64,000 nt of DNA from Vitreimonas flagellata. Its GTDB lineage: Bacteria; Pseudomonadota; Alphaproteobacteria; Caulobacterales; Aquidulcibacteraceae. The notes beneath the pieces were generated by a model. It saw only the letters and a program-made list of their open reading frames with translations, made no database searches and was not told where the DNA came from. The position numbers and the translations under genes are program-made. This document shows, in pieces, positions 1-8,631 of this stretch. Positions within the stretch are counted from its first letter, which is position 1. Every line of letters starts with the position of its first letter. The stretch is taken from NCBI RefSeq assembly GCF_004634425.1, contig NZ_SBJL01000003.1:521980-585979 (forward strand), read 5' to 3'.

Positions 1-211
1 CGCTTAGGTTCACGGGCTCTTGTCGCAAAGCGGGCGACCCAACCCAATACGATGCCAAAAGCGAGAGACCCATCCGGTTAGATGTGCTCGGTCGATCGCG
101 GCCGAGTCTAGTCGGGCGCCCAAGACTCGAAGGCGCCACTCCAAGCCCAAGTGTCTCGATTGTTCCGTGACCGTGCTGAGAAGCGTGGGCGGGCGGCCCT
201 GCGCGGAGAAC
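1..211. other. no gene recognised at window edge
   Basis: I find no coding region here that I can support. A long plus-strand reading frame crosses this stretch, but it runs antisense to the convincing flagellar-operon genes that follow and looks like a GC-rich shadow. The stretch could hold the operon's end, including a terminator, or the intergenic start of a gene outside the window. Confidence 0.4.
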
Positions 212-559
212 CTAGCCGCTCGACTTCATGGAGTTGAAGGCATTCTCCAACACTATATTGGCCTCTTGGTCGCGCTGGATCGTACTCATTACCCGGTCAA
301 CGAGGTTTTGAAACTGCGGGTCGTTCAACGTGGTCTCGCCAAATTCCTCAACGAGCAGCGCCGACACAAGGGCGCGTCGCAATTCTTGAGGTGGAGCCTC
401 TCCTGTGGCGAGTGTGTCGCGAATGCGCTCCAGGAAAGCGCGCTTGGATCTGCTCGACGTTCGCGGCGCTTGTGGGCTTGCGCGTTTGGTTTTTGCCGCG
501 TGCTCCAATTGAGCGCGCAGCATGATGAGGATCTGATCGGCGGGATTGATCCGCGTCAT
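212..559 (-). CDS. hypothetical protein, last gene of flagellar operon
   Basis: This 115-residue protein is soluble and charged, with no signal peptide or membrane segment. Its N-terminal third is basic and rich in Ala, Arg and Ser, and its C-terminal half is predicted helical. I recognise no family. It starts 3 bases downstream of the TPR gene's stop codon and continues the same strand, so it is almost certainly co-transcribed with the flagellar genes. A chaperone or regulator role is possible but is only inference from position. Confidence 0.6.
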   Translation of the reverse strand: MTRINPADQILIMLRAQLEHAAKTKRASPQAPRTSSRSKRAFLERIRDTLATGEAPPQELRRALVSALLVEEFGETTLNDPQFQNLVDRVMSTIQRDQEANIVLENAFNSMKSSG

Positions 560-562
560 GTC

Positions 563-1117
563 TTAGTGCTCGCGCGGCGGGAATTGCCGCAGCATGAGTG
601 CGGTGGCGGAGATTGCCTCGTCGTCCCCGTCGCCCGATTGGATGAGGAGTTCGCGGCACTTCTCGATGATGAGATGCATGTCGCGACTGAGCGGCGGGTT
701 CTCTTGATTGAGTGCGATGCCTGCCCCGAGTGTGGTGATGGCGCCTGCGAAATCATCGCGGATGAGACAACGCAAGCCATCGACGAATTTACGTAGATAG
801 TGTTCGTCCGGCAATCGGTCGAGGCGGCCCCAGGTTTCAAGTGCCGCGTCCGCCTCGCCTGAGGTGAGCTGAAAGAAACCCAGCTGAAAACGTGCGATGG
901 AGAAATCAGGTTCGAGCACCACCGCGCGGGAGAGCGATTCATGCGCTTCGATGAGCCGCTTCTCGCCGATCAGGATTGAGCCGCGCAGAAAGTGCAGGCG
1001 GCCATCGTCGGGATAGGCAAGCAGAAGCGCATCGATGCGTGCGATCTGGTCGGCGGGCATGGTCGCCACGCCTGCGCTCAGTTCAGCCATCGTTGCGTCG
1101 TCGGCGTATCGTGACAT
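563..1117 (-). CDS. TPR-repeat protein of flagellar operon
   Basis: The 184-residue protein has tetratricopeptide-type helical repeats, for example 'GRLHFLRGSILIGEKRLIEA' followed by 'AVVLEPDFSIARFQLGFF', in the middle of the chain. There is no signal peptide, so it is probably a cytoplasmic adaptor. The ATG at 1117 is preceded by the strong ribosome site AGGGGG and lies 9 bases after the fliA stop. TPR proteins often act as export chaperones or assembly scaffolds, and that would fit here, but no partner can be read from the sequence. Confidence 0.75.
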   Translation of the reverse strand: MSRYADDATMAELSAGVATMPADQIARIDALLLAYPDDGRLHFLRGSILIGEKRLIEAHESLSRAVVLEPDFSIARFQLGFFQLTSGEADAALETWGRLDRLPDEHYLRKFVDGLRCLIRDDFAGAITTLGAGIALNQENPPLSRDMHLIIEKCRELLIQSGDGDDEAISATALMLRQFPPREH

Positions 1118-1126
1118 ATTCGCCCC

Positions 1127-1864
1127 CTAATCCTTGTATCTTAAGCGTGCGCGCACGGCCAGGAGCGCTGTGCGATGCAATTGGGAAACACGGCCGCGGC
1201 TCAATTGCAGGAGTTCAGCCACGCGCGCGAAATCGACCCCGTTGATGTAATGCTGTTGCAAGATGATGCGTTGGGTTTCGGGAAGGGCCGCCACAGCATC
1301 CAACATATCGCGCTGCAATTCGCGCCACGCCATGCTCTCATAGGCGTTGGGCTCCTCAGAGGGCTGCTCCTCAAGCAGGCGCGCGGCATCCTCCACGACG
1401 AGGCCGAGTGCGAGACCATTCGCAAGCTCCGCGAGTGCAGCGATCGGATCGGTTTCGCTGAGGCCGCTCGTAAGCGAGCGCAGCCGCTCGGCCTCCACCC
1501 GACGTCGATGCGAGTATTGTGAGGCGGCCTCGCTCGATTGCGAAAGGCCGTCGCTGATGGCGCCGCGAATACGCGGCCGTGCATAAGCCTCGAACGGCGC
1601 GCCGCGTAAGGGATCGTAGCGGTCAATCGCTTCCAAGAGCGCCTGGAAAGCAAGCTGCTCAAGATCGCCGCGATCCAAACCATAGGCGGGCCGTCGCCCG
1701 GCCTCGCCGCGCGCGACGCGTTTGGCGAAACCCAGATAATGATCGAACAATTGCGGCCGACAGGCGCGCTGTCGCTCGATACGCCAACGTCGCCAAAGTG
1801 ACGCCTCGACAGCCGCTGGCCGTGTCACCAGGCGCAAACCCGGACGCATAGCGCGCGCGCTCAT
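1127..1864 (-). CDS. fliA: flagellar RNA polymerase sigma factor (sigma-28 type)
   Basis: This 245-residue sigma-70 family protein has region 2 around residues 40-110 (with 'GLDRGDLEQLAFQALLEAID' and 'FEAYARPRIRGAISD') and a region 4 helix-turn-helix near the C-terminus ('LPETQRIILQQHYINGVDFA', then 'LLQLSRGRVSQLH'). That layout, without region 1.1, is typical of FliA/WhiG factors, which direct polymerase to late flagellar promoters. It overlaps the fliP stop by 4 bases (ATGA). No FlgM anti-sigma gene is visible nearby. The placement near the 3' end of the operon means it is made after the export apparatus transcript. Confidence 0.88.
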   Translation of the reverse strand: MSARAMRPGLRLVTRPAAVEASLWRRWRIERQRACRPQLFDHYLGFAKRVARGEAGRRPAYGLDRGDLEQLAFQALLEAIDRYDPLRGAPFEAYARPRIRGAISDGLSQSSEAASQYSHRRRVEAERLRSLTSGLSETDPIAALAELANGLALGLVVEDAARLLEEQPSEEPNAYESMAWRELQRDMLDAVAALPETQRIILQQHYINGVDFARVAELLQLSRGRVSQLHRTALLAVRARLRYKD

Positions 1865-2568
1865 CTGAAACTGCCGACGACGCCCTCGATGACCAGCGCC
1901 CAGCCATCGATGACGACGAACATGAGGAGCTTAATGGGAAGCGAGATGGTGGCGGGCGGCACCATCATCATGCCGAGCGAAAGCAAAATGCTCGCGACCA
2001 CGAGTTCGATCAACAGAAACGGCAGTAGGATCACAAAGCCAATCGTGAACGAGACTCTCAATTCGTTGAGAATGAACGCGGGCGCCAGCTTGAAGAGATC
2101 GACCTCGGCCGGCGTTGCAGGCGGTTCGGCGCCCGACATCGCGTAGATCGAGGCCAAATCCTCGTCGCGGGTCTGCGCGAGCATAAAATCGCGCAAGGGA
2201 GCAGCGCCCGCCTCCATGGCGGCGTCGACGCTGATCTCGCCAGCGAGAAAGGGTTTGAGTGCGCCTTCGTTCACGCTGGCGAACGTGGGCGCCATGACGA
2301 AACTGGTGAGCAGGAGGGCGAGGCTGACCAGCACCATGTTGGGCGGTGTTTCCGGCATGCCAAAGGCGTGACGCACCATAGCGAGCACAATGGCGATGCG
2401 GATGAAGCTCGTCATCGAGACGATGATCGCCGGCACAAAGGCCAGCAGCGTAAGCATGAGCCCTGTGCGCACGACTTCCGGGCTTGCAGCTTCGGGTGCG
2501 GCGGCAAAGGCGGGTGCGGCCAGCGACGATGAGATGACCAATGTCGCGAAAAGCAAGAGCCGCTTCAT
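1861..2568 (-). CDS. fliP: flagellar type III export gate protein FliP
   Basis: The 235-residue protein has a cleavable-looking signal peptide (residues 1-24, ending AFA) followed by the FliP core: 'VIVSMTSFIRIAIVLAMVRH'-type helix, the QTP-like region replaced by 'GMPETPPNMV', and the C-terminal pair of helices 'ELRVSFTIGFVILLPFLLI' and 'MMMVPPATISLPIKLLMFV'. FliP forms the core of the FliPQR export pore in the inner membrane. I chose the ATG at 2568 because it begins the signal peptide and overlaps the fliO stop. A longer open frame upstream lacks homology. Confidence 0.93.
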   Translation of the reverse strand: MKRLLLFATLVISSSLAAPAFAAAPEAASPEVVRTGLMLTLLAFVPAIIVSMTSFIRIAIVLAMVRHAFGMPETPPNMVLVSLALLLTSFVMAPTFASVNEGALKPFLAGEISVDAAMEAGAAPLRDFMLAQTRDEDLASIYAMSGAEPPATPAEVDLFKLAPAFILNELRVSFTIGFVILLPFLLIELVVASILLSLGMMMVPPATISLPIKLLMFVVIDGWALVIEGVVGSFR

Positions 2569-2948
2569 GGCGAGGGCTCCGATGCGCTCTCGCGCGTCTC
2601 GAGCACCGTGACCGCGCCGCTTGGGCCGACGACGAAGAGATAGTCGCGGCCGCGCCAAGTGATGGCGCAGACCTCCGCGTGCGTGCTGACGCGGCGCGCT
2701 TCGCGCACCTGGATCTCGCGCGGACGAGGGCCGAACCATGCTAATGTCTTCACGTTGGCGGGCAGATTGATCATGCCGCGCTTCAGCGCGATTGCTGCAA
2801 GCACGGCCACCATCACACAGAAGAGAAAACCGAGCACAAGACGAAGCAGCGGCAGCTCAAAGCCGCCGCCGGTCGCCAGCGGTGCAGCGATCGCCTGTGT
2901 CGGCGCCACGAGGAGGGCCCCCCCGAATATGGCGACGCTTGGTCTCAT
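2565..2948 (-). CDS. fliO: flagellar biosynthesis protein FliO
   Basis: The 127-residue protein has a signal-like N-terminus and one strong membrane helix (about residues 33-55, 'LLRLVLGFLFCVMVAVLAAI'), followed by a small cytoplasmic domain with the FliO pattern ('VREARRV', 'VCAITWRGRDYLFVVG'). FliO helps assemble the FliP ring. It sits between fliN and fliP with 4-base overlaps on both sides, the usual fliMNOP order. Confidence 0.85.
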   Translation of the reverse strand: MRPSVAIFGGALLVAPTQAIAAPLATGGGFELPLLRLVLGFLFCVMVAVLAAIALKRGMINLPANVKTLAWFGPRPREIQVREARRVSTHAEVCAITWRGRDYLFVVGPSGAVTVLETRESASEPSP

Positions 2949-3223
2949 GGCGCGAGGGCGGTGATCCGCACGCCAAAGCGATCGCCGACGGCGACAAGTT
3001 CGCCGTGCGCCACCGTGAGGCCATTCAGACGCAATTCGACAAGCGCATTGAGATTGGCGTCGAGCGTGACAACGCCGCCAGTTTCGAGCGCCTTTAATTC
3101 AGCGACGCGCATGACTGCGCCGCCGAGATAAGTCTCCAACGCCACGTCAACATTGTCGACGACGCTTTCGGGGAGGCGTAGAGCGCCGCGCGAGGGCGCC
3201 TTCAATTCAATGTCGGTTCTCAT
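2945..3223 (-). CDS. fliN: flagellar switch/C-ring protein FliN (SpoA domain)
   Basis: This 92-residue protein is a single SpoA domain. It shows the 'VDVALETYLGGAVMRVAELKAL' start, the 'GGVVTLD' turn, and the C-terminal strand pattern 'VELRLNGLTVAHGELVAVGD-FGVRIT'. FliN forms the base of the cytoplasmic C-ring and docks FliH. It is at the short end for the family, having only a very short N-terminal extension. Its start overlaps the stop of the fliM-like gene. Confidence 0.87.
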   Translation of the reverse strand: MRTDIELKAPSRGALRLPESVVDNVDVALETYLGGAVMRVAELKALETGGVVTLDANLNALVELRLNGLTVAHGELVAVGDRFGVRITALAP

Positions 3224-4002
3224 GAATGAACATCCTCCGATGTCTGAAGAGGTAGGCGCAGGCGCAGTACGGTCTGATCGCCCTCGGCGGCCAAGTCGCA
3301 GCTGGCGGCGACAATGGCGCCGTTGATGGTGAGATCGAGATCATCGGCGTCGCCGCGATCGAGCACGACGACGTCGCCGAGGCCAAGAGAGCGGACGTCA
3401 GAGATGGCAAGATGCGCGCACCCCAACATCGCGCCCACGCGAATATCCTGACGCATCAGCGCTTGAGTGATGGGATGCGTTCCGCGCGCCGGCGGTGTCG
3501 CTGGACCGGCGAGGCGTTTGCGCGCCGCCAACGCGCGTTGGCGTGAGAGGCAAAGATAGAGAAGATTGGTTGCGGTCCCTAGCCCTACACTGAAGACGAG
3601 CGCGTCGTCGTCGGGACGTTTGAATTGATTCGTGCGCGGCGCGCCTTCAAGGCCGAACGCTGCGTGAAGACGCGCGAAAAGGTCGAGCGCCGCCGAGGTT
3701 GAGAGCGCCGCCATCAATTTGGAATCGGCTTCGTTGGGGCGTTGCGGCGAGGTGTTGAAGCCAAGCAGCCAAACCCCGATCGGCGCGCGCGGATCGAGAA
3801 TGAGCGCCATTTCATCGGCTTCCCATGAATGGGCCTGCGAGCTCATACCTGGAAAGTGTTCACCGCGATATTGGCGAAGCTCGACGCGGCGGGGGGAGGG
3901 CATCCAGTCTTCCACCCAAGCCTCCACGATCGCACGCAGATGGGCATTGAGCGCACCATCGACGAGCGCATTAGCCGGCAACCAGGTGCGGGCGAGACTC
4001 AT
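3220..4002 (-). CDS. fliM: FliM-like switch protein, reduced
   Basis: The 260-residue protein ends in a SpoA domain (about residues 185-255, 'QDIRVGAMLGCAHLAISDVR', 'LGDVVVLDRGDADDLDLTIN') and lies directly before fliN, which is the position of fliM. Typical FliM is about 320-340 residues. This one lacks the N-terminal EIDALL-type CheY-binding motif, and I do not see the GGxG motif of the FliM middle domain that contacts FliG. The middle region is therefore strongly diverged. An alternative label would be a SctQ/FliY-like SpoA protein. Confidence 0.7.
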   Translation of the reverse strand: MSLARTWLPANALVDGALNAHLRAIVEAWVEDWMPSPRRVELRQYRGEHFPGMSSQAHSWEADEMALILDPRAPIGVWLLGFNTSPQRPNEADSKLMAALSTSAALDLFARLHAAFGLEGAPRTNQFKRPDDDALVFSVGLGTATNLLYLCLSRQRALAARKRLAGPATPPARGTHPITQALMRQDIRVGAMLGCAHLAISDVRSLGLGDVVVLDRGDADDLDLTINGAIVAASCDLAAEGDQTVLRLRLPLQTSEDVHS

Positions 4003-5129
4003 CCCTGACCTCGAATGCCGAACAATTGCTGGATCATGTCGTTGGAGGCGGAGATGACTTGTGACGACGCTTGATAACCGCGCTGCACCAGGATCAGCTC
4101 GCCGAACTCGCGCGAGAGGTCGACGTTCGACGCCTCCAATCGGCCCGACACAACTTTGCCCACGCTCGCGCTGACCGTCGTCAAGAATTGGCGCCCGTTC
4201 GCGCCGTCGTATTCGAAGAGACCGTTGCTTTGCGGGTCAAGGCTCTGGGGATCGGCGAACTTCGCCAATGTGACAGCGCCCAGGGTCTTCTTCTGCTCAT
4301 TGGAATAAGAGATTTCGAAGATTCCATCGTCATTGACGCGCATGGTCGTGATTTCGCCTGCGCCATAGCCGTCCGATTTGGAGACGCGCATCGTGGAAAC
4401 CTCGCCCGACGAGAACGAACTCGCCCCAGAGAAATCCAATTCGACCTGGGCGCCGGCGGCGCCGAAGAGCAGTTTGGAATTTGCGGGATCTGGCACGCTG
4501 CCCAGAAATTTGAGCGTTTGCTTGCCGATTTCCCCGGTCCCATCCGTCACCGTCACTTGCCATTCGCCCGCGGGGTCGGTCGCGGCGCGATCGAATTTGA
4601 CGAGCCAGGTCTTTGCTTCCCCGGAGGCGTCATAGACTTTTATGTTGGAGAGCGAGAACGTGGTCGCGGTTGTCGAAAGATTGTCGGCAAAGCTAATCTT
4701 AGTTGTGGCTTCTGGGTGTGAGAGGCGATGCGCTGCGACCGAAAGCGCGGTCGGGGCGCCGCCGTCGATGACGGTCAGCTTGTAATCAGTGCCAGCCAAA
4801 ACAATGTCGCCGTCTTCATTAACTTCGAAGGCGCCCGTGCGCGCGAAAGCGTGCTGACCGTCCTTCAAGAGGACAAGAAAGCCGTCGCCATCGATGGCGA
4901 GATCAAGATCGCGATCGGTTTGGCGTAGCTCGCCTTGCGTGAAATCGATCCGGCCCTCGCGCAGGCTGACGCCTTGGCCATTGCCGCCCTGACCGAAGAG
5001 ATTGGCGAAACTCAGATCACTTGCCTTGAAGCCAGTGGAATTGATGTTGGTGATGTTGTTGCTGATCTGACGCAGGCCCTTCGAGAAGGCCGCCATGCCG
5101 CTCAAGCCGACAAAGATGGATCCCAGCAT
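3999..5129 (-). CDS. flgE: flagellar hook protein FlgE
   Basis: The 376-residue rod/hook family protein has the conserved N-terminal helix ('GLSGMAAFSKGLRQISNNIT', 'NINSTGFKASDLSFANLF') and the C-terminal FlgE motif ('GRLEASNVDLSREFGELILV', 'QRGYQASSQVISASNDMIQ'). The central D1/D2 region is compact. It is exported through the type III gate and polymerises into the hook. It follows flgD with a 1-base gap and overlaps fliM. Confidence 0.94.
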   Translation of the reverse strand: MLGSIFVGLSGMAAFSKGLRQISNNITNINSTGFKASDLSFANLFGQGGNGQGVSLREGRIDFTQGELRQTDRDLDLAIDGDGFLVLLKDGQHAFARTGAFEVNEDGDIVLAGTDYKLTVIDGGAPTALSVAAHRLSHPEATTKISFADNLSTTATTFSLSNIKVYDASGEAKTWLVKFDRAATDPAGEWQVTVTDGTGEIGKQTLKFLGSVPDPANSKLLFGAAGAQVELDFSGASSFSSGEVSTMRVSKSDGYGAGEITTMRVNDDGIFEISYSNEQKKTLGAVTLAKFADPQSLDPQSNGLFEYDGANGRQFLTTVSASVGKVVSGRLEASNVDLSREFGELILVQRGYQASSQVISASNDMIQQLFGIRGQG

Positions 5130-5130
5130 G

Positions 5131-5568
5131 TTAGTCCTCCAGTGCGATGCGCGAGACGCTCGAAAGCGCGATGTTGCTGATGGTGCGTCCGTCGGACGTC
5201 TTGATCGTCAGGCGCGGTTCGCCGGTCTGAAACGAGATCGATTCAACAAGACCTGAAATTGTCGCTTGGCCGGCGGGCACATCCACGGTGCGTCCGAGCA
5301 CGCTGGTCGCCTGATTGGCGCCTTGGGCTTGCAGGATGCCCAAGATGCGTTCGCTCATGGTCTGGGTTTGCTGGATCTGTGAGAATTGCGCGAGCTGCGA
5401 GACAAACTCGAAATTCTCCATGGGCTTCAAAGGATCTTGATACGTGAGCTGCGTCAGCACGATCCGCAGCAGATCTTCAAAGCCCATGCCGAAGGCGTCG
5501 GTGGCGGTCTGCCCCGTGCTTGCGCTCGTGGCGCCGCTTGCAGCCCCAATCGCATCCACTTCAGCCAT
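5131..5568 (-). CDS. flgD: flagellar hook assembly (cap) protein FlgD
   Basis: The 145-residue protein has the FlgD N-terminal signature ('FEDLLRIVLTQLTYQDPLKP' followed by 'MENFEFVSQLAQFSQIQQTQ'), then a short C-terminal portion ('LGRTVDVPAGQATISGLVES'). It lacks the larger Ig/tudor-like C-terminal domains of enterobacterial FlgD (about 230 residues), as in several alphaproteobacterial forms. I chose the ATG at 5568, where homology begins, rather than the longer open frame. It overlaps the fliK stop by 8 bases. Confidence 0.9.
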   Translation of the reverse strand: MAEVDAIGAASGATSASTGQTATDAFGMGFEDLLRIVLTQLTYQDPLKPMENFEFVSQLAQFSQIQQTQTMSERILGILQAQGANQATSVLGRTVDVPAGQATISGLVESISFQTGEPRLTIKTSDGRTISNIALSSVSRIALED

Positions 5569-6229
5569 GTCGTTCCTCCAGGCCATCCACGCGGGCGCCA
5601 TTGATGTGCAGATGAACGCGAAGCCCGCGCTCGGCGAAAAAACTCTCGATTTGGCGGCGCATGGTTTGGACTTCGTTTGGATCCACGGGCGCGGCGACAT
5701 GGACATGGACGCCGTCGGCGCCCGTGGACATATGGACCGAGAATGGAGAGGCCGCGCCCGCGCCGCGTCGCGTGATCGGCGCGGGCGACGCGACAGACGA
5801 TTTCGGCGCGGCGACCGTGTTGGCGCGCGCTTGGGGCAGCGGTTCGATCGGCGTTAAGCCAGCCTGTGTTGCTCTGGGTGAATTGGAGTCGGGCCTTTGA
5901 ACGCCTGCCAGATTGTCGGTCGCGTCGGCTAGGGCTTCTGGGTTACGAGGCGAGATTGCGGCGTCGTTGTCGCGCGTTGCGCAAGCGTCTGACGAGAACT
6001 CTATCGAACTTGCCACATCCCGATCAAACCGTTGCGCGCGCCCATGGGTGGTCTCCATCTTCACGCTATGGCTAAGGCCCGCAGGGCCCGTCGCCGAAAA
6101 GCCCAAGGTCTGGTCGCCTGCGATGGCGGCGAGCACGTCCTCAAACCGCGTGGCGATTGCGGGGGCAGGGGGAGTTGGCATCGGCGGCGCGGGTCTGGCC
6201 GCGCGCGGATCATGGACGATCGCGCTCAT
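5561..6229 (-). CDS. fliK: flagellar hook-length control protein FliK
   Basis: The 222-residue protein has a low-complexity, Ala/Pro-rich N-terminal two-thirds and a small C-terminal domain ('FSVHMSTGADGVHVHVAAPV' and 'FFAERGLRVHLHINGARV') consistent with the FliK C-terminal substrate-switch domain. It is short for FliK (often 350-450 residues), which could mean a shorter hook. The assignment rests mostly on position between fliJ and flgD, and less on sequence. Confidence 0.72.
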   Translation of the reverse strand: MSAIVHDPRAARPAPPMPTPPAPAIATRFEDVLAAIAGDQTLGFSATGPAGLSHSVKMETTHGRAQRFDRDVASSIEFSSDACATRDNDAAISPRNPEALADATDNLAGVQRPDSNSPRATQAGLTPIEPLPQARANTVAAPKSSVASPAPITRRGAGAASPFSVHMSTGADGVHVHVAAPVDPNEVQTMRRQIESFFAERGLRVHLHINGARVDGLEERHG

Positions 6230-6675
6230 GGTCGGCTCCAGCGCAAGAGCGTCATTGCCTCAAGTGCTGTGAGCGCGCGCTCCTCGTCGCGTCTGGCGAT
6301 GCGGCGCGTCAAGCGACGCGCGCGGGTCTCGCTGATGCGCCGGCGGGCGTCGGCGATTTTTAGGAGCGCGGCGCGCTCGCTCTCCGCGTCGCGCGCCTCG
6401 TCGTGCGCGATTCCAGCATGCGAGACGCTGGTCTGTGCTTCATCGAGATGGCGCGCGTGGGCGGCGACGACGCCCAGATCCAATCTTGGGCTCTCCATAG
6501 CGCGGAGCCAGTCGGCGGCGCGCGCATCTCGCGCGGCCTCAGCCTCGTTCAACTGGCGTTTCTGTCGCTGCGTCGCTTCTTGGGCGTCGGCGAGGTCGGC
6601 GCGTGCAGCGGTCTCGCGCGCGGCCTGGAGAGCTGCGGCGCGGCGCGCATGGGCGAGTTTTAAGCGCTCATGCAT
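6226..6675 (-). CDS. fliJ: flagellar export chaperone FliJ
   Basis: This 149-residue, highly charged, all-helical coiled-coil protein is typical of FliJ, which binds the FliI ATPase ring as its central stalk. The ATG at 6675 overlaps the fliI stop by 8 bases (ATGCATGA), and the protein from there starts 'MHERLKLAHARRAAALQAAR'. Upstream in-frame sequence only mirrors the fliI 3' end. Family identity is inferred from length, helix content and its place after fliI. Confidence 0.8.
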   Translation of the reverse strand: MHERLKLAHARRAAALQAARETAARADLADAQEATQRQKRQLNEAEAARDARAADWLRAMESPRLDLGVVAAHARHLDEAQTSVSHAGIAHDEARDAESERAALLKIADARRRISETRARRLTRRIARRDEERALTALEAMTLLRWSRP

Positions 6676-7987
6676 GGGCGCGCTCCGCGGGCGCCGCTCT
6701 GGAGAGTGCGGCGATGGTTTCAGCGAGGCGCATGCGCTCGCCGCTTGCTTGGCGCAGGAAGCGGGTGAGGCCGTCGCGCGCGGCGATGGCGCGATCAATG
6801 CGCGGATTGGCCCCCGGCTTATGCAGGCCGCTCTCGATCATCACACGCGCGTCTTCATGTATGGCCAGAAGCTCGGTGGCGCGCGCGGCGGCGTCCGCGT
6901 GGTCGCGGGCCACGACGTCACGGGCGACGCGCGAAACAGATCGCAGAACATCAATGGCCGGATAATGCGCCTGCTCAGCCAATTGGCGCGAGAGCAGGAT
7001 ATGGCCATCAAGCAGCGATTTCATGGTCTCCGCGATCGGATCGTCGACATCGTCGGTTTCAGCGAGCACGGTCATCACCGCCGTGATGGCGCCACCGTCG
7101 CGCGCGGCGCCGCAGCGTTCGACGATGCGGGGCAGGGCCGAAAAGACGTTGGGCGTATAGGCGCGCAAGGTGGGCGGCGCGCCCGCGGCCAGACCGATCT
7201 CGCGCTGGGCCATGGCAAAGCGCGTGACGGAATCGACGATGAGCAACACGTGTTCGCCCTGACCGCGCCAATGTTCGGCGAGCGCCAGCGCCTGAAAAAC
7301 AGCGCGCGCGCGCATCGGTGCGCTCTGATCGGAGGTGGCGGCGACGCACGTGAAGCGCCTCAGATCGGGCCGCGCCGCGATCGCACGCCAAAGCGCCTCA
7401 ACTTCACGCCCGCGCTCGCCGACCAAGCACATGACGCATCGGTCGGCGGCGACCCCTTGGGCGAGTTCGGACACAAGCGTCGTCTTGCCGACGCCAGCCG
7501 CCGCGAAAAGACCAATGCGCTGGCCTTCGCCCAAGGTCAGCAAACCGTCGATGGCGCGAATGCCGGTCTCGACCACGCGCGCGGCGCCGCGGCGCTCAAG
7601 CGGCGCCAACACACGGCCCTGCAGCGGCAGATAGGCGTTGGCGAGGATGGCGCCGCCATCATCAATGGGCTCGCCCAATGCGTTGACCGCGCGACCAGCG
7701 AAGCCATCGCCCACTGCGGCGCGCGCGCGCGCGCCTCGGGCGATCACGCGTGCGTGCGGGGCGATGATGGCGTTCTGATCGAGAGGCACGAGGACGACGC
7801 GCGCTTCGCCCACTGCCGCCACTTCGGCGAGCACCGCCCCGTTGGCGGTTTCGATCTCGCACATGTCGCCGACACTCACCATCGGACCACGCGATTCGAC
7901 ATGACTTGAGGCGACCGCCCGCACTTGCCCGACCCGGCGCGCGGGCGACACCTGCGCGAGCGTGGCCACAAAGGCGTGATCGCTCAT
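6668..7987 (-). CDS. fliI: flagellum-specific export ATPase FliI
   Basis: The 439-residue F1-type ATPase has a Walker A 'AAAGVGKT' in the context 'IGLFAAAGVGKTTLVSELAQ', Walker B-type 'VLLIVDSVTRFAMAQREIGL', and the C-terminal 'GHILLSRQLAEQAHYPAIDV' segment shared by FliI/SctN. It powers unfolding and delivery of export substrates and works with FliH and FliJ, encoded on either side. The ATG at 7987 overlaps the fliH stop by 4 bases. Confidence 0.95.
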   Translation of the reverse strand: MSDHAFVATLAQVSPARRVGQVRAVASSHVESRGPMVSVGDMCEIETANGAVLAEVAAVGEARVVLVPLDQNAIIAPHARVIARGARARAAVGDGFAGRAVNALGEPIDDGGAILANAYLPLQGRVLAPLERRGAARVVETGIRAIDGLLTLGEGQRIGLFAAAGVGKTTLVSELAQGVAADRCVMCLVGERGREVEALWRAIAARPDLRRFTCVAATSDQSAPMRARAVFQALALAEHWRGQGEHVLLIVDSVTRFAMAQREIGLAAGAPPTLRAYTPNVFSALPRIVERCGAARDGGAITAVMTVLAETDDVDDPIAETMKSLLDGHILLSRQLAEQAHYPAIDVLRSVSRVARDVVARDHADAAARATELLAIHEDARVMIESGLHKPGANPRIDRAIAARDGLTRFLRQASGERMRLAETIAALSRAAPAERAHA

Positions 7988-8631
7988 GGCGCGTCCGCCA
8001 TGGCGTGAAGGGTTTCTTTCAAGGCTGCCCAATGCGCGGGGATGTCCAGTTCGACGCCGCCCATATTCAGCGTGATGTGACAGACGCCTGAGCCAAGTGC
8101 TGGGTCAGCGCCGATCGCGACCTGAGGATGGCGATCGGCGAGCGCCTTTAAATGCGCTTCGTCGCTGAAGTCGACGGCGCTGACAGTAACCTTCACCACG
8201 CTCTCGCGCGTCAGCCGCTTGAATTGCAACTCGAGCGCGGCCTCAACGAGGGCGCGATATTGGTCGGGAGCCTCGAACACAGACGCCAGTGCGGTTTCAC
8301 ACAAGAGCGGCGCCAGACGCTCCAGATCGGCCAGGGACTTGGAAAAAAGTGCATTCGCCGCTTTCGCATTGGCCTCAAGCAAAGCCAGGGCTTGGGCTTC
8401 GTCGCGCGCGGCCTCCTTTAATGCTGCGTCTCGCGCTTCGGTACGCGCGCGCTTTATCGCCTCGGCATGCGCGCGCTCCATGTCGCTTATGCGCCGCTCA
8501 AGCGTCTTAATTGCGTGATCGCGCGCAGCGATCTCTGGATCGATGGGCTGGGGTGCAGGGACGGATGCGGGGCTGGGGCTCCATCGTGCGAAGTTTGTCG
8601 AGCCCAATTCGTTCCGGATGAGCGAACTCAT
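7984..8631 (-). CDS. fliH: flagellar assembly protein FliH
   Basis: The 215-residue protein has a long N-terminal helical stretch rich in Ala, Glu and Arg, followed by the FliH C-terminal domain ('ALELQFKRLTRESVVKVTVS', 'VAIGADPALGSGVCHITLNM-GGVELDIPA'). The pattern of G-x-C/D-x-x followed by V-x-I-D-x-x is that of FliH/SctL stators, which inhibit FliI and link it to FliN. The gene order fliH-fliI-fliJ supports the call. Confidence 0.88.
   Translation of the reverse strand: MSSLIRNELGSTNFARWSPSPASVPAPQPIDPEIAARDHAIKTLERRISDMERAHAEAIKRARTEARDAALKEAARDEAQALALLEANAKAANALFSKSLADLERLAPLLCETALASVFEAPDQYRALVEAALELQFKRLTRESVVKVTVSAVDFSDEAHLKALADRHPQVAIGADPALGSGVCHITLNMGGVELDIPAHWAALKETLHAMADAP

Noticed and set aside
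20..796. Plus-strand open frame of 258 codons at the window start
   Set aside because: It overlaps the convincing minus-strand TPR and hypothetical genes in the operon and has no recognisable features.
6032..7909. Long plus-strand open frame of 625 codons
   Set aside because: It lies antisense to fliJ and fliI, which have clear motifs. It is Arg/Ala-rich and shows no domain, so it is a GC-rich shadow frame.
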